Origin: Dipteronia dyeriana
Taxonomy: Eukaryota; Streptophyta; Magnoliopsida; Sapindales; Sapindaceae
DNA length: 64,000 nt
Direction: 5' to 3'
Assembly: GCA_032871835.1 (NCBI GenBank)
Contig: CM065300.1
Span: forward strand, 8,389,768-8,453,767
Position numbers and translations under genes: made by a program. Shown piece after piece: positions 11,125 through 22,891 of the stretch. The notes under the pieces were generated by a model. The model worked only from the letters and a program-made list of their open reading frames with translations. It did not search any database and was not told the DNA's origin. Positions within the stretch are counted from its first letter, which is position 1. Every line of letters begins with the position of its first letter.

Positions 11125-11490
11125 AGGCATCTCCAACCCCGCTACAAATCGCCATTTTCCAACAAATTGGAGCTTCTACCCAACAACAAATCATGTGCTA
11201 TTTTTACTCTAATAAACAGTGTCGTATAATATATTGTGCGACATTGTTCGCTTGGTGCAACTTTACCGTAACTTTTACTCTTTTTTTTTTTAAATAATAA
11301 TATTATAAATTGGATTTTGATTGGTTGGAGATGATTATTTGTTGATAAATAGTAATAAAAATAATAAAAAGGAATAATGTAAGATTTAGTAAAATGAGTT
11401 GGAGATGGAATAGTGAAATATGATGAAAGTTGTACTATTTTAATGTAAAAATTGCACTGAAAACACTATTTGGATTGAAGATGGTATAAT
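11125..11490. mobile_element. Candidate MITE with CATCTCCAACC-type ends
   Basis: The left end is AGGCATCTCCAACCCCGC and the right end, read in reverse, is ATACCATCTTCAATCC. The interior repeats GTTGGAGATG twice. Similar ends occur at 44694 (GGGTTGGAGATGCCC) and 28580 (ACCATCTCCATCC). The TIR match is imperfect and no target duplication was confirmed. Confidence 0.3.
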
Positions 11491-12035
11491 GTACGAAGAG
11501 GGATATACAGGATATAATTTAGTCTGAATACTTACAGATTTTGGATAGTTAGAGCATATTAATCGTACTACCACATGTTTATTAGTATATCATTGTGTAT
11601 GAATATGATATAATCAAATTGTTTCTGATCAATACCTAGTCCAAAAACACTGAAATCATGAGGTCAGGCCCAATATGTGGGCTGGTCAAGCTACATATTG
11701 AGCAGGTGAGTTAAACGAGTTGGCAAGACTTTGTTTTTCGGTGGTCTATAAAAGCATGCTGTTGCTATCTGTACATATATTAAAAATTCCCCATTTGGTT
11801 TATAATTAATAATTTCCTTGCTCATGTGAAATTTGGAATTTGTTTAATTCCACTTGCACTCAAGAGAGGTTTTTTCCTTTTTTTTTTTTTTTTTTTTTAA
11901 TACAGTATTCTTTGCGACGATTTGAACTTAAAATATTACCGAGCTAAATGAGGTTATTCTATCGCCGAATTACTTTTAACATGGAATCAAGCACTACAAG
12001 TTTGGTTGGAAAACAAAATACCTAAAAGAGGATAG

Positions 12036-12212
12036 GTATTTGGATCATTTATTGATCTAATCTTTTTTCTGACGATATCTAATCTCATGACACATAAACA
12101 TTGCAATGAATGTGTGGTTAAGATGTGATTGACTTCCATAACAACTTTACTGACAACCAATCACAAGTTTTAAAAATGTCAAAAAAGATCAGATCAGTAG
12201 AGTATCCAAACC
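12036..12212. mobile_element. Small inverted-repeat element (MITE), copy 1
   Basis: Left end TATTTGGATC with TTGATCTAATCTTTTTT inside it; right end AAAAAAGATCAGATCAGTAG then ATCCAAACC. Read in reverse, the right end matches the left. A second copy lies at 25315-25508. There is no coding capacity. Confidence 0.5.
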
Positions 12213-14658
12213 GATGGGATAGACAATAACACTTCTAGGGTTTTTATGTAACCGACAAACTTCTTTGTTTTGATTGACCGAAAATTACGAGTAAGGAGAT
12301 GATATCGAAATTTTAGTAAGAAATTAATAATATATATATCTTAAATTCGTCCTAAAATTCTCTAAAATAAAAAAGCTACAGTGAAATCTTAAAATTATTT
12401 GAATTTGTTTACATTTAACTCAAATTATGAAGAAAATCAATAATATTAATCTAAAATTTTGATAGGCCTAAAACAATACAAGAATAGAAAAAAAGTAATT
12501 AGGAAAAAAAAAAGGTTCTAGATTGATGTGTCCCTGAAGTTCATATACCAAACACAATTGACCATTTCATTTACATAATCATATTAATAGAATGTCAACT
12601 ATTATCATCACAAAAAGAAAAACAAACAAACAAACAAACCTGATGTCAACTATCTTCATATAGCATCAGATAAAATGTTGTAAATTAATAGTTTAAGAGA
12701 ATAAATTAATAATATTTTCAAAGAATAACTTAATATATGGCATAAATAACACACTTGAATTTGTTTTTTTTTTGTTTTTTTAAATAAAAGGTACTTCATA
12801 TCAAAAATGTTTTCTTCCATATTATTTTAGAGAATGGTTTATGAAAGTATTTAGTTAGTGTTCTTCTAAAATCAAATAAAATGAGTAGTTTTAAATATGA
12901 AAAACACTTTCTAAAATGCTTTTATTAAGCTGTTCTCCAAATGCATTCTAAAACTATTATAGTTTTTCTTTTTTTATCACAACAAGTGTTTAATCTAATA
13001 ATTCAATCAAATATTATAAAATAAAATAAAATAAGTTCATATAAATTATGTAAAAAATAAATAAATAATTGACGGTGTTATAAACTATGTGAAATGCATT
13101 CTCAGTTAGGTACAACGATTACTATTGAATAAGAATAACGCGTAGATTTGGTACTTTACATAGTTTTCTTGCTCTGTTTCAAGTAAAAAAAAAATGATAA
13201 TGAATAAGTCCGGAGCCGGGACCCTGCTTTCTTGTTCTGTTTAAAGGGAAAAAAATTGATAACAAACAGATCCGAACAAAGACTCTATTTTCTTACTTTG
13301 TTTATAGGAAAATAATCGATAGCAGGACTTTATTTTAACATGTCGAGATCAAATATTAATATATGATATAGAACATTTACTTCAATAACACAAGGAAGAA
13401 AACTTTCCACGTGCTTATAAAATGTATATTATGAGACTCAAACCCGTCATCAAAAATAAGAAAGAAGATATATACACCATTTGAGTTAAGAGATGATACA
13501 TAGGTATTCAAATATTAATTAACGCTGAATTTACATGGATATCTAAGTGGAGAGTGGTTAGAGAGGAAAAACATTATGTTAATCAAGTATCAATGTCTTT
13601 AATTTCAAAAAACCCTGGGTTAATTTATAGAGTAGGTATATGTAAAAACGATAATTGTGTGTGAGATTTCCATGGTTTTACTTTATTGAGGATGGAAAAG
13701 GCCTGGTCAATGTAAAGAAATTTTGTTCTATGGTTATGAAATAATGGAGTCAATTCACACTTGCAAAGTTGCACACATGAATTGCGACATTCCAACTGTT
13801 TAGTGACCATAAACCAACCATACCAATTTACACTGAAAATTACAACCAAACAACCCAATAATACCAATTTACATTCGTAAGTGCTGAAAATTACAACTAG
13901 ACAACCGACAACGCCGGTTATAATTCAACCAACAAAACCAATATTTAATATATCTCTCTTTCCAAGTGGGGCGAAAACAAAGCCAACATCATCAAGATTG
14001 GAGGGTACGGAGGAAATGATAAAAATTTTAAAACCAAAATGTAAATATAAAAAAATGAAAAATAAAAGATTGAGGGTAAAATTAGATAAATTCAACTATA
14101 TTTTTATAATAATAATAATTATGGTAGGAACATGGTCCTTTACCTGGTGGGGGGTTCAAGTCCCACAATAATCATTTTACTAACATGTATAGCAAGTTTT
14201 CTCATCATTGTTACATGAGTAGATATCTCCCAGTTGTGGTGTAGACATCCAGATCATGGACGTAGTGCTTGATCTCTTAGTCTCGACAGGTTGCAACAGA
14301 CACTTGGCCAGGGGGTTACAACTTTTACTAAATAACATGTAACAGAAACATAACCAAGAATATAATAACACAAAGACATCTTTCAACTTTATATAGGCAT
14401 CTTCCCTGCAATTTTTCTCTGCTACAAAATGAAACAGAGTTACAGAGTCTGTAGTATGTATTCATGACTATAAAATCAATGAAGTACATGATAGTTTTTC
14501 AGTAGAAAATTTATCATATGAGATCCATACATATATAGAGCCAAACAAAAGCTGTGTAGATACTATACTTTGTACTGATTAGCACTATTAATTTACTCCT
14601 AAACTCCTTATAGTTCAATCTCCTCCTATGCTATATAAATCATCAAACTATCTAAAAT

Positions 14659-16272
14659 TCACTCAAGAAATTCAACAGTTTGAAGCTCCACAGGTGCAGT
14701 TTCATGCCCATATCTAATAGACATTAACGCACTTGCATCACCATCCAAATACGCTTTCATGAAAGCAACAACAATCCCTCCAACAAACCTCCTCATCGGT
14801 TCCCTGGACTCGCCATTCTTACACAGACAATATGTAGCTTTCCCTCTGATCCCTTTTGTATCATTATCCAACATGTCAAGATGACCATAGTCCTTGACCA
14901 CAAAATGGCAGGCTGGTTTTCGACATTCGTTGAAGAAGTCTCCATGGTTAACTCCCTTTGGAGCACAAGGAGGGAATAGAGGGTTTCTTCTCACTTCACC
15001 TAAGCCTGATCCAATCACCATCACCGCCATATCAAGATCAAACGAATGAGGAACATAAGTCAGTACTGGTGGTGGAGTTTGTTTCCCTTTATCCATTCCA
15101 TCAACAGGGTCTATGCCTATTAAGGCTGAGAATTTCAAAGTAGTGGCTGCTTTTGTTAGAGCCAATGAAAAGGCAGTCTTGCCTCCACGACTATGACCAG
15201 CAAGGCCGAGCTTGCTTAGATTTGGGTGAACATTTGGTGGAAGCACATCGCGTAGTCCTCCTTCGGATAACCAATTTGTCGTTGCAGCTGCAGATTTAAT
15301 CTCACCAGTTGAGTCTGCTGCAGCCACTTCATATAACTGTAGAATTCATAAGAAATAAAGCCAAAACAAGAATTAGTGTCACTTTTCAATCTTATTGTCC
15401 TTATGTTTTTGCACATTTCTCTTGTTAGTAATCATCAGAACTAAAGGCTTAAGCTTAATAATAGTATTTAACCACTCTAGCCAAACCAACACTTGGCACC
15501 TAGACCAAACCAAAATAGAGATGCAGATTGCAGAATAACTACAGAAACATGTGATGAGACTCGAACCCAGGACTCCTACGTTAAATCTGGCTCCGATGTC
15601 ATATAACTAACCATCCAACGCAACAACTTAAGCAGATAGGAAAATAGTATTTAAGCACTCTAATATATCTCTAGTCAGAGAATATCAAATTGATTTATTC
15701 CTGTAATCTGCGATCCAGAGTTCAGAAATTCTATGCAAATCAGATTATCTATGCATTAAAACTACACTTATAAACCGTAATAATTAAGAATTCAAATCAT
15801 TAGTGGCAGCAATCAGAAAACTCCTAAATCATAATAATTTGGCATCAGCTTCTTACAAATCTTACTAATTAAACAAAATCTTCACATGCAATCAGCAATT
15901 CTACTCATTACATGACAACAATTAATTAATGAACAGGAAAAGCATAACAACAACAATAATAATAATAATTACTTGAGGAGCAATGACGATGAAACCATGA
16001 GAAGCAACATGTTGGAGAAGTTGAGAGTAGAAGGAGTTGTGAAGAAGGTAACCATGGAGGAATATGAGGAGTGGAAACTCTCCTGCTTCACATGGGGTGG
16101 CAATCAGAAGTGGCTTCGGCGGTGGAAGTGCTGGAACAACCGCCACTGATGATGAACAACATTTGTTGCACGTGGTCCCGGCAGCTGATTCCACCCTTTG
16201 AAGCGTGGTTGTGTATCTTCCTGCTGTCTCGAAAACACTTGCAGAAGAAGAAACTGTTGTTGAAGTAGACAT
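14659..16272 (-). CDS. CLH: Chlorophyllase (chlorophyll chlorophyllido-hydrolase)
   Basis: Chlorophyllase removes phytol from chlorophyll to give chlorophyllide. Two exons, 16272-15973 and 15336-14659, with GT-AG ends and a phase-0 intron of 636 bp, give 325 residues, the usual family length. An alpha/beta-hydrolase fold is supported by LLIFLHGYLLHNSFYSQLL (about 67-85), HVASHGFIVIAPQ at the exon junction, the lipase motif GHSRGG with nucleophile Ser149, Asp176 in ALIGIDPVDG, and His252 in VKDYGHLDMLD; this is a full catalytic triad. GKATYCLCKNG and RRFVGGIVVAF near the C-terminus also match the family. The start is the ATG at 16272. An upstream in-frame extension begins with TTG and has no ATG. 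A short upstream ORF (16307-16278) ends 5 bp before the start. No transit peptide is obvious. Confidence 0.95.
15337..15972 (-). other. Intron of the chlorophyllase gene
   Basis: A 636-bp phase-0 intron with donor CAA|GTAATT and acceptor CTACAG|TTATAT. It contains a B-box-like segment (15555-15575; reverse GGGTTCGAGTCTC) typical of tRNA-derived SINE fragments in plant introns. Confidence 0.85.
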
Positions 16273-16277
16273 TGAAA

Positions 16278-16307
16278 TTACCCTCTTCTTGATCTGCAGA
16301 TTTGCAT
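16278..16307 (-). other. Short upstream ORF before chlorophyllase
   Basis: ATG at 16307 opens nine codons (MQICRSRRG) and stops at 16278, five bases before the main ATG. If the transcript starts upstream of 16307 it could lower translation. The transcript start is not visible from sequence. Confidence 0.3.
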
Positions 16308-19300
16308 GAAAAGCTTTATAAAAAGATAACTTCAAGTGTCAATCAGTGTGTGAGACTGTGAGACTGTGAGTGTGTGGCCTCTGGCTTAACAACAACACCA
16401 CCAAAGTCATATGTCATGACTTCTTCTTCCATGTTTGGATATTTACCAAGACAAAGTCCAAATTCTATTTTAACAATGTTTGAGCCCAACCCTTTTTCTT
16501 TTGGTTGGTTTTGGCCCAAAATGTGTCTTTGAATTCTGGGCCAATTGTCCAAGATAAAAAAAAAAAAAAATCCAGTTCAAGAACTGCTAGAATTGTACCA
16601 AACAATTTCATATTTCACGATTGTACGGGTAGATATTTAGACCGCGGATGTAGTGATTGATCTCGACAGGTTTTGGAAAACCCCCATGAGAGATGTGGCT
16701 TTCTTTGGTGTTGGTCCTCTTGAGGAAATTTGAATATGTTTTGTAGAATTGGATTAACTGTTAACAAGTAAATGTGTATAACGATTAACAATAGCGATGG
16801 CGTCTGTATAATTACTAGCTATTAAAAATATTGGATTCGTCTCATAATTACACATTAACTATACATGCATGGATCTCCAAAATTAAGATGGGGTTTGGAG
16901 GTCTTAATTAAAAACACTGAAGGCTGATGATTCATTAATTGTGTTTGGTAAAATGAATTTAGTGCAATCTAACTCATGGATACAATTTAATGTGTGTAAT
17001 TAAGAGGTGTCATCTATTGCTATATAAGGATGTACTACACTACAGATAATTGCAATAAAAATTAACACACCCGAAGCTTTTCTGTTTCTTCCATGAAACT
17101 CCCTCCTACCAAAACAAAAAACTCACTATAAAATTAAATGTAGCTCAAAACTCTCTATCTTCGATCCAAATAAAGAATTCAATGCCTCTTCTTCCAAATT
17201 AGTAAATTGTAAACTCAATATGAGAATTGCAGAGCAATGGAAGCTGAATGAGACCACATTTGATTTTATTGCTAACCCTTTTGAGATTGTATGGCTTACA
17301 CTTAATAATAAGAGGGAAAATGTTTCCGTCTGCTTATATCATGTCAAGTGATATGAATGTCTTATGTGATTAGATTTTGATGTCTATATCATATGATGTG
17401 AATGGTAAGTAATCATAACACATTCTCCTTGAATATGAATGAATATACAAATAATTTTATTGGGAAAATATCTACTTTTGGCTTGTGATAAGTACTAAGT
17501 AGAATGTCATTGTTATTTGATTACCAAAATGAAAACATTTTCCTTTACAGCACTCATGATTTGAAATTTTGAAGAATAGAGATCTCATATTTTCATTTCT
17601 ATGTGACATCTTGCATTTAAATAGCAGTATTTCAGTGCCTGCATTGTATATGACACTGACAACCTCATCAAGCGATCCTTCATATCTCATCTGAACTTGG
17701 TGTTTTTTACTGGTTATAACTTGAAGTATAGATAGTCAATTCATGCATGTAAACAAAATGTAGGGAGGGGTTATTTGTACAATTTCAAATGTTTTAGACT
17801 ACTTTTATTAAAGTTTTTTTTTTTTTTTTTTGACAATTATTGAGGAGGCAAGTGTCTGGCAGATGAACTTTTTCTTTGACTAGCTTTTGCCACTGAGTGA
17901 GTGAGTGGTGACTCTTTGCTTCTCTTTTCATGTCTGCTCTCTTCTCTTCTTCAAATATTTCAATTTCTGTAACAATTTTGCACAATTTCAATTGATCTTC
18001 ACTTACCTTTAAATTAAAGATTTGTTCTTGCTGGTTTGCAGATAAAAAGAGTCGAATCTTTTAAACAATAGCGAAATCATGATCGGGGGTATTGGCAAGT
18101 ATTGTTCTTAAAAAATAATAAAAAATTGGGCATCCTAATTTGGGATTTATGCATTAATTATCTCAGCAGAAAAAGACTACTTAATGACATATAATTAACA
18201 CTTGCAATGATCACAAGGATGGTCCATTGTCATCTATCCTGTAGGGGGATTTCTATATTAATCTAGTTATCCCTTTAATTAAGAGCAAGGTCTCCCCATA
18301 AGTAGAATAAATATTCCCTAAAAAATTGCATTGCTTGGCTATATGTGCTTAGGATCCTCCTAGCCACTCAAGTTGATTTCTTTTTTCTGCAGACATAACA
18401 TAACATAATATAAGCCATCCACAAAGCTCACAAAATATTTGCCTCATTATCAGCAGCAACCCTACTTTGGTGGAATACAACTTTGATCAACTGCAACATG
18501 AGGCATCATCAAACACATTTTCTTTTTCTTTTAAAAAAAAATAAAAATATTATTAACGTGCAATCAAACAAGAAGGGATTCCTAAATATTAATTTCTAAG
18601 AATTGTCTGCAAAACTACACCAAAATATCAGTTGAAATTTGTGACTGGGATCTGTAAGATTTTTCCCCTAGTAAGTCCAAACAGAAAGATATCTTATATT
18701 TATTAGTGGGTAAGTGAGTTTCATCTTTCTAAACAATGCAATAGAGAATTCCATTAAAAAAAAAAGCATATTTGTCACTTACTCTTGTGAAACAATAATG
18801 TTATTAAAATGTGTATGAATTTATGATGCCACTTTTGACTTAAATAAGATTATTGTACAATAGTGGTACATGTACATTGAGATCAATTGTTTAAATACAT
18901 ACTTGGGTATTTCACACATTCCTCTGACAATCAGGATTTTTTTGTTTTTGTCTAGTTAAAATATTTTACAAATTCTTGATGACTTAAAAAATCCAAAACA
19001 AAAAACTATAATATAAAGTGGAAGATTTACAGATCAAAACAATCATGGTTGATACTTGATGGTTCCACCGTGTAGAAAAAACCTAAAACTAAGAGCCAAA
19101 ATCAAATAAAAGACAAAAGCTCATACCCACATAAAATAAGCAAAGCGTATAGACTCTGGGTACGTCTTTGTCTGTGAAGTGTGAATTAATTATTAATATA
19201 TATATATTCCTTCCTCAAAATGGGATTCCTTTCTTCTCTTTTTGACCATTTCAGTCCAAGATACTCCTTTTTCTTTCCTCAACAGTGAAACAACTACAAC

Positions 19301-19321
19301 AACAGAGCCTTGAATCACATG

Positions 19322-19355
19322 TTTTTCTTTTCTTTTCTTTTCTTTTCTTTTCTTG
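19322..19355 (+). repeat. (TTTTC)n microsatellite
   Basis: About seven TTTTC units in the 3' flank of the FORKED1-like gene. Confidence 0.8.
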
Positions 19356-19678
19356 CTATCATTCTCATTCACATTCAAATTCACTTTACTCTCTTTCCAG
19401 TTCAAAAATAATCCCACAAAAAAAGAAGAAGCACATACATACATGATGTATCACCAAAACTAAAGTAAAGTTGACCCATTTGGATAGCTTTTCTTTAATA
19501 TTTCAAACTTTTTACAATAGGAACACCAAAAAACAGCCCAAACCAGTTTGAATTTCTCAATAACATATATATCTCTGATAATATGATGCTGTTAAAAAGG
19601 GCCATTTCTAATAAAACCCCAAATATACCATTATCCCCAAATTATACCCCCTCATCATTCTCATGTAAATATAACATG

Positions 19679-22600
19679 TTAAATTCTATGTCTATTGCCG
19701 CTTCTTTCTGCAGCAACAGTAAGGAGCCTTGACACGCCCTGAGTCCATATGTCGTATTCCCTCTGGTTCTTACACTCGAATTCCACAACACCGCGCATGA
19801 CCGTCTTCAACCCAAAGTATCGCCGGTTCTCGCCACCTTCGAGCAAGTGGCGGCCAGGCCAGGCGGGCATATCTTTAATTACTTCCAAGACAGCATCTAT
19901 ATACAAAAAATTCAAAAGAGACGTATGGGAATTCATTAGAGATATGGAAACACTTTTGATCCTGTGATTTCAATAAAGACCAATTTAAAGATGAACCCTT
20001 CCGATTTTTATTGTTTTTACTTTAGTGCCCAATCTTGCTTTCTCAAATCCCCAAATTAGAATTATTATCATTAGAGGAAGACAAAAGTAAAGAGTCCTAC
20101 TCTTTTTCTTTTTTGTGAAGGTCCCAGCAACATGTCTACTCTTCATCTTCAACATAACCTGCACAAAAAGAAGTTTTAACAAAAAAAAAAATTAAAGCTT
20201 AATAAGAAACAAAGTAAAACAAAGACACCATTTATTTCATCATTCTCTGGAATTTTTACTTTTGTCCTGATAACCTTTATATCTCATCAAGTTCACACTC
20301 ATAACAACACTAAAGTTCCATTGATGACCAAATAATTGCCTTACCTGGTTCAGCCTGTTGATATAAACAGAAACTATTTTCCAATGAAGATCACCTGCAA
20401 TCATCAAAAGAATCACATTATTAAACCCCGTGCAAAAATCTCCGCGGTCATGTCAGTCTAACGTAATTGGATTTTATCCATAGAATGGAGAATCTAATGA
20501 CAAGATCTCCACTTACATTACAAACACTGCAACAGTTTAATAGATGAATTATTAACTTGAACACTATTGATACAATGGTATTTTTCCAAAGATCATTATA
20601 GATTTACTAATTCAAAGAATTTTTGTGAATTAAAATATTGATTGCAATGATTTGAAATCATACAAATTTGGATCAAGATTTTACCTTTACGGGTGCGCTT
20701 GAGGATTTCGCAACCTCTGGCAAGCAGTTCTCTACTGCAAATGCCTAAGAAATTCTCTTCAGGAACAAGCTCGCCGCTGAAACTACCATTAGAACTACCA
20801 TGGTTACTACCACCACCGTTGTTACCACCATTATTACCACCACCACCACCTCCTACTCCTTTCTCTACCGGTATCACGGCCGCTATATTCCACACCTCCT
20901 TCAATGCTCGCGCCTTCAATGTTGCCGCCCCTCTCAATGCTACAATACATGACATACATCCATAACAAAATCCAAAATGATAACGATGACAACAAAATTG
21001 ACAAATGATACTTTTAGATCATACCAGTGGCTGCCCCAGCTGTTAAAGTCATGATATCGCCGGCAGATCGGACATTTACGGCGGAGCTGATGACGGAAGT
21101 CAAATGGTCACGCTCGGCACCCATTGCTTCTGCAGCCTCCACGCATTGGGCAGCGACAAGCGTGGCAGCGGATGCCACGGCCATATCAGTCTTGGCCATC
21201 TGCTCGTCCTTCCCTGACCCAGATGTCGCCGCGGTGGCAGCGGCAATAGCAGCCACCGCTGCAGCGACACCCGCTACTGATATAGCAGCGTGGAGCTGCG
21301 CATTGTGGACCCGTGCTTCTTCCTTCTTCTTCTCCCTCCTGTCCTTAAGCCAACGGCCCACAGTCTTGCCGCCACCACCGGCGTTGGTATTGGGGGTGGA
21401 GGAGGCGGTGGAGGTGGTACGGAAGGTGGAGCTGCCGGTGAAAGTAGCGTGGTGGTGGTGGTTGTTATTGCTGTTATTGTTTGTACGGCAGAAATTCTGC
21501 ATAGAGAAAGCACGCGCGTGGGTGGCCATCGGAATATTTAATTTAATTGTTATTTAAGTTAATTTTGGGGTGATTATTATGAGCTAATCACCACAAACAA
21601 TTAAAAAAACAACACACGCACTCTTTCTAAATCCAAAAAAAAAAAAAAAATTGTGTTCGTGTTTGTTTGGTCCATAATTAAATCACCCGTAAATAAAAAA
21701 AAACCTATTTAATTCATAAATAAATAAATAAAACTAATTTAACATTCAATACTCAACAGAAAGCCGCGTTGTTGTTCACAAATTAGACACATCAATAGAG
21801 CTGGGTTCGGTCTAAACAAAACATAAACTTATAATTACATGTTACAATGGTAGAACCGTAAATACAAACAAAAATCAAGACTGGTTTTGAAATGGAAATA
21901 AAATACGAATCAAATCTAATCAATTAATCAAAATAAAAGAAACAAAAAGAAAAAAAAAGAGCTCTTAGTGGGGTGTGGTGGTGACTTTATCATCATTGAA
22001 GAATGCGAGACAAACATATGCTGCCATACAACTGTTCTGTAAGTAAATTAAAGATGTCCGCTTTGGTTACAGAGAAAGCCTGAGATATGTTTCTTCTTCT
22101 AGGTCAGTATAGTATCTCAGTCTCTGTGTGTGAGTATGAATTCGTGCTTTGTGTTGTGGCCCCAAAAAAAAAACAGAAACAGAGACAGATAGGACAAACC
22201 GATTCACAAAACGTGGTAAACTTCAATAATTTTCATGTGTTTTCTACTTTTTCTTTTTTATTTAATGGGTGGTTTTGGTGTCATATGAGGAAAAAAAAAA
22301 GCAAAAGAAGAAACCAACCTTGATATCGTCGATTTCAGATGGAGAGACCGGAGGGCTGTCTGTTAATGAACCGCAGCTCTGTGTTCCGTTGAGAGGTCCG
22401 CTGCTGTGTGAGAGCCTGCCTGATGTTCTCGGAGACACCTCCTGCTGTTTAACACAATTTCTTATCAACAATCAAGATCACTTGTTTTTTAGCGAAGCAT
22501 AAAAAAAAAACAGAGAAGCCTAAAACAGAGAAACAACAGTCAAGATCACTTTTTAAAAAAAAAAATAATTTTTTTCATCACTCACCGACTGAGACATGAT

Positions 22601-22891
22601 ACGCTCCATGATCATCTGTGAAGTCTCGGAGGAAGCAAATGAGAAAGGGTTACCGGAGACGGCGACATTCTGGTCTTCAAGTTCACCGGCCAAGTCTTCC
22701 AAGATGACACTACTTGAAGTCTTTGAGAGTACTATTTGTGGGTGCTGCGGTGCCAAAACTTTCGACACTTCCAGGGCCGACACGCTCCACGACCGAGACA
22801 GGAACTCCATCGGCTCGCTTGGCGTCTCCGGTGGCCGGTAAGGCACCGGGTCAAGCCTCCACGGCTGGGTCATGGGTATCATCTTGTCCAT
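19679..22891 (-). CDS. FORKED1-like / VAN3-binding protein (DUF828 plus PH domain)
   Basis: Seven exons: 22891-22586, 22444-22319, 21496-21025, 20939-20685, 20394-20345, 20158-20101 and 19896-19679. All have GT-AG ends and phases close, giving 494 residues. The family (FKD1/VAB and FL proteins) acts with the ARF-GAP VAN3 in membrane traffic that places PIN auxin carriers during vein patterning. Visible parts: an N-terminal [19 protein letters not shown] motif; [14 protein letters not shown]; an Asn/His-rich linker; the DUF828 core with [20 protein letters not shown] and Ala-rich helices ([20 protein letters not shown], then [20 protein letters not shown]); a poly-Gly/Asn insert; and a C-terminal PH-like domain ([69 protein letters not shown]). 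Exon 2 could instead start at 22441, which drops one Gln. Which family member this is cannot be told by eye. Confidence 0.93.

Larger units (their letters stand above)
9632..14658. other. 5-kb gene-free stretch between the LRR-extensin and chlorophyllase genes
   Basis: It begins with the LRR-extensin promoter (TATA-like site near 9697-9710). The rest is AT-rich with poly-T runs, candidate MITEs at 11125-11490 and 12036-12212, and B-box-like GGTTCAAGTCCC near 14149 in a possible SINE fragment. A segment at 14230-14300 (TAGACATCCAGATC, then CTCGACAGGTT) recurs diverged at 16630-16675. No coding region was recognised. Confidence 0.5.
16273..19678. other. Gene-free stretch between chlorophyllase and the FORKED1-like gene
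   Basis: The first few hundred bases are the chlorophyllase promoter region. The rest is AT-rich with homopolymer runs and a (TTTTC)n microsatellite near 19322-19355. Short ORFs here have no recognisable domain. The last part is 3' flank of the FORKED1-like gene. Confidence 0.45.

Noticed and set aside
16273..16335. 21-residue N-terminal extension of chlorophyllase
   Set aside because: The upstream in-frame start would be TTG, not ATG, and the segment includes a TATA-like TTTATAAAG.
21027..21557. Ala-rich plus-strand ORFs and poly-Gly ORFs over exon 3 of the FORKED1-like gene
   Set aside because: The minus-strand reading matches the DUF828 family across spliced exons. The other frames only reflect biased codons.
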